From positions 1 through 5,073 of the forward strand of contig DAOWKF010000135.1 in NCBI GenBank assembly GCA_030640045.1: a stretch of DNA of 5,073 nucleotides, read 5' to 3'. The position numbers and the translations under genes are program-made. Each line of letters starts with the position of its first letter. Position 1 is the stretch's first letter. Positions 1-5,073 of this stretch are shown here, piece after piece. A model generated the notes under the pieces. That model was given only the letters and a program-made list of their open reading frames with translations, had not been told where the DNA came from and ran no database searches. The stretch is from Candidatus Omnitrophota bacterium (GTDB lineage Bacteria; NPL-UPA2; BS750m-G34).

Positions 1-2678
<2,678 letters not shown>

Positions 2679-2687
2679 TGCATTATA

Positions 2688-2693
2688 AAGAGG
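2688..2693 (+). promoter_or_regulatory. Ribosome binding site of gyrA
   Basis: AAGAGG stands 6 bases before the ATG at 2700. It is the only good Shine-Dalgarno match in the 21-base gap after gyrB. The gyrA frame has a stop codon at 2676-2678 (the gyrB stop itself) and no other ATG, GTG or TTG between there and 2700, so the start is well fixed. Confidence 0.75.
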
Positions 2694-2699
2694 CAAAAG

Positions 2700-5073
2700 A
2701 TGTACGATCGCAATAGCAAGGTTATTCCGGTTTATATAGAGAATGAGATGAAGGATTCCTATATAAGCTACTCTATGAGCGTAATCGTAGGCAGGGCCCT
2801 GCCTGATGTGAGAGACGGCCTTAAGCCTGTGCACCGCAGGATACTGTATTCGATGAGCGAGCTTAACCTCCAACACAACAAGCCATACAAAAAAAGCGCT
2901 CGTATCGTAGGAGATTGTCTTGGTAAATATCACCCGCACGGTGATATGGCGGTCTATGACGCCCTGGTAAGAATGGCACAGGATTTTTCAATGCGATACC
3001 CGCTAATCGATGGTCAAGGAAATTACGGCAGTGTCGACGGGGATCCAGCTGCAAGTATGAGATATACCGAAGCGCGCCTTGATCGGATTTCCGAAGAGAT
3101 GCTTGCTGACATTGATAAAAACACCGTAGATTTTATACCAAACTTTGACGAAAGCCTTACAGAGCCGAGCCTTCTGCCGGCGGTATTGCCGAACCTGTTG
3201 TTAAACGGCTCAAGCGGGATAGCCGTAGGCATGGCGACAAACATCCCGCCTCATAACCTGGATGAAGTAGCAGAGGCTATTAATACGGTTATTGCCGACC
3301 CTGATATTGACATAAAGGGGTTGATCAAGATTATAAAAGGACCGGATTTTCCTACAGGCGGAGTAATCCGCGGCAGAGACGGAATAAAACAGGCATATCA
3401 GACAGGAAGAGGGATTTTGAAGGTCTATGCAAAGGCAAATGTAGAAACCGGCATAAAAGGCGGGAAAGAGAGAATCATAATTTCAGAGATTCCTTATCAG
3501 GTAAATAAGTCAAATTTGATAGAGTCAATAGCAGGACTTGTGCATGAAAAGAAAATAGAAGGTATATCCGACATAAGAGATGAATCCGATAAAGACGGGA
3601 TGCGGATAGTTGTTGACTTAAAGCGCGATGCCAACAGCCAGGTAGTCTTAAACCTGCTTTACAAACATACTCAGATGCAGACCAGCTTCGGTATAATAAT
3701 GCTTGCCCTTGTTGATAACCGGCCGCGGGTCTTAAATCTTCGCCAGATTATAGACCTCTACATCAAGCATAGAAAAGAGATTGTAACCCGCCGCACTAAA
3801 TTTGAGTTAAAGAAGGCGCAGGATAGGGCGCACATCTTAGAGGGTCTAAAGATCGCAATAAGCAATCTGGACAAAATCATCGCTCTCATAAAGAAGTCAA
3901 AGAGTCCGCAAGAGGCCAAAAAAGCACTTATGGACAAATTCAAATTGAGTGACAGGCAATCCCAGGCAATTTTAGAAATGCAGCTCCAGAGGCTCACTGC
4001 CCTTGAGAGAGATAAGATAGCGAAAGAATATCTGGAGCTGATTAAAAAAATAGAATATCTTATTTCAGTATTGGAAAACCCAAAAAAGATCTTGCAGATT
4101 ATAAAAGAAGAACTTTTAGAGATCAAGAAAAAATATGCCGACGAACGCAGGACAGAGATACTGGCCGCGGCGCAGGAATTCGACATAGAAGACCTGATTG
4201 CCGACGAAGATGTCGTCATAACCATAAGCCACAGTGGATATATCAAGAGGCTGCCGGTGAGCACCTATCGCAAGCAGCACCGCGGCGGCAGAGGGGTAAC
4301 GGGCGTGGAGACGAAAGAGGAGGATTTTATTGAGCACCTCTTCATTGCCTCTACCCACCAATATATTCTTTTTTTTACAAATAAAGGCCGCCTCTACTGG
4401 CTGAAGGTGCATGAGATCCCGCAGGGGGGAAGGCTGTCCAAGGGCAGACCGATTGTCAACTTACTTAAGGTATCTTCTGATGAGAAGATATCTTCTGTTA
4501 TTCCTGTAAAGGAGTTTACGCCAAAAGATTCTCTGGTTATGGCTACAGAACAGGGAATGGTTAAGAAGACAAAGCTCTCTCTATATAGTCACCCTCGAGT
4601 AGGAGGGATCATAGGGCTTGGTCTTATTCCCAATGATAATCTTATAGGTGTTGTGAAGGCAGACGGGGAGAGAGAGATAATCCTGGCTACAGAACAGGGG
4701 AAGGCGATTCGTTTTTCAGAAAAAGATGTGCGCCATACAGGCAGGGCCTCACGCGGGGTGAGGGGGATCAGGCTTTCCGAGAAGGACAAGGTCGTTGGTA
4801 TGGAGATAGTGGACGAGAAGGCAAGTATTTTAGTTGTAACTCAAAATGGCTATGGCAAGAGGACCGAGTTCAGTGAATATCGGAAACAAAGCAGAGGCGG
4901 TAAGGGGATTATCAATGTTAAGACAAGCGAAAGGAACGGTCTTGTAGTAGGAGTGCTTACAGTGGTGGATAAGGATGAGATAATACTTATGACAAAGCAA
5001 GGGATTATCATTCGCACATCTGTTGCCGCCATAAATAAAGTCGGACGCAATACCCAGGGAGTCCGCCTCATTC
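2700..5073 (+). CDS. gyrA: DNA gyrase subunit A (3' end outside window)
   Basis: This is the DNA-cleaving and DNA-wrapping subunit of gyrase, partner of the GyrB encoded just upstream. The frame stays open to the window edge, giving 791 codons; by comparison with B. subtilis GyrA (about 820) some 30-50 residues are probably missing. The winged-helix breakage domain has [17 protein letters not shown], the quinolone-determining segment [12 protein letters not shown] at 77-87, and the catalytic pair R121-Y122; residue numbering matches E. coli exactly here. The tower has [18 protein letters not shown] with the DNA-wedging I174. A Lys/Glu/Leu-rich coiled coil (about 350-490) forms the exit gate. 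The C-terminal beta-pinwheel begins with the GyrA box QHRGGRG at 526-532, and later blades are visible at [31 protein letters not shown] (730-736) and VGRNTQGV. The GyrA box identifies it as GyrA rather than ParC. Position 83 is Met instead of the usual Ser or Thr. The start has a good binding site and no alternatives. Confidence 0.98.
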   Translation, partial: MYDRNSKVIPVYIENEMKDSYISYSMSVIVGRALPDVRDGLKPVHRRILYSMSELNLQHNKPYKKSARIVGDCLGKYHPHGDMAVYDALVRMAQDFSMRYPLIDGQGNYGSVDGDPAASMRYTEARLDRISEEMLADIDKNTVDFIPNFDESLTEPSLLPAVLPNLLLNGSSGIAVGMATNIPPHNLDEVAEAINTVIADPDIDIKGLIKIIKGPDFPTGGVIRGRDGIKQAYQTGRGILKVYAKANVETGIKGGKERIIISEIPYQVNKSNLIESIAGLVHEKKIEGISDIRDESDKDGMRIVVDLKRDANSQVVLNLLYKHTQMQTSFGIIMLALVDNRPRVLNLRQIIDLYIKHRKEIVTRRTKFELKKAQDRAHILEGLKIAISNLDKIIALIKKSKSPQEAKKALMDKFKLSDRQSQAILEMQLQRLTALERDKIAKEYLELIKKIEYLISVLENPKKILQIIKEELLEIKKKYADERRTEILAAAQEFDIEDLIADEDVVITISHSGYIKRLPVSTYRKQHRGGRGVTGVETKEEDFIEHLFIASTHQYILFFTNKGRLYWLKVHEIPQGGRLSKGRPIVNLLKVSSDEKISSVIPVKEFTPKDSLVMATEQGMVKKTKLSLYSHPRVGGIIGLGLIPNDNLIGVVKADGEREIILATEQGKAIRFSEKDVRHTGRASRGVRGIRLSEKDKVVGMEIVDEKASILVVTQNGYGKRTEFSEYRKQSRGGKGIINVKTSERNGLVVGVLTVVDKDEIILMTKQGIIIRTSVAAINKVGRNTQGVRLI

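Noticed and set aside
2679..2699. gyrB-gyrA gap as a regulatory site or hidden small gene
   Set aside because: Only 21 bases, with no dyad symmetry; the gyrA ribosome binding site accounts for the conserved-looking part.
3758..4264. Open frame of 168 codons on the - strand inside gyrA
   Set aside because: It is fully antisense to the conserved gyrA coiled-coil and early C-terminal region. Its Ser/Leu/Ile-rich composition is what the complement of Lys/Glu-rich coding sequence gives.
4369..4376. Run of eight T that might be a terminator tail
   Set aside because: It encodes Leu-Phe-Phe of a conserved pinwheel blade, no GC-rich hairpin precedes it, and the gyrA frame continues intact for about 700 bases.

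Overview
This window is a compact core-genome operon read entirely on the + strand. It holds the 3' end of a DUF721/DciA-family gene, a complete gyrB (DNA gyrase subunit B, 816 residues) and a nearly complete gyrA (DNA gyrase subunit A, 791 codons before the window ends). The gaps between genes are only 5 and 21 bases. Each gyrase gene has a recognisable purine-rich ribosome binding site just before its ATG. I see no RNA genes, mobile elements, CRISPR arrays, long repeats or terminators, and no intergenic stretch longer than about 20 bases.

The organism is a bacterium. The order DUF721-gyrB-gyrA is typical of chromosomal regions near the replication origin, often downstream of dnaA-dnaN-recF. 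GyrB carries a long insertion inside its TOPRIM region, as in Proteobacteria and several other Gram-negative or PVC-type lineages, whereas GyrA is the shorter form: its GyrA box starts near residue 526, against 560 in E. coli. This mix, with moderate GC and frequent AGA/AGG and ATA codons, would fit an uncultured lineage such as Omnitrophota or another PVC-related group. That placement is a weak inference and was not tested by phylogeny.

The two gyrase subunits form the A2B2 enzyme that introduces negative supercoils using ATP. GyrB supplies the ATPase and the metal-binding TOPRIM fold. GyrA supplies the catalytic tyrosine (Y122) and the DNA-wrapping C-terminal domain with its GyrA box. All key catalytic residues checked are intact, so both genes look functional. 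The upstream DciA-family protein is thought to help load the replicative helicase, so the operon couples replication initiation with supercoiling control.

I found no undescribed system. The points worth a second look are small: methionine at GyrA position 83, where quinolone-sensitive enzymes usually have Ser, Thr or Ala; a sharply AT-rich segment coinciding with the GyrB insertion and its Lys/Ala-rich linker; the pairing of a long-form GyrB with a short-form GyrA; and two near-identical GyrA-box-like motifs in the wrapping domain.
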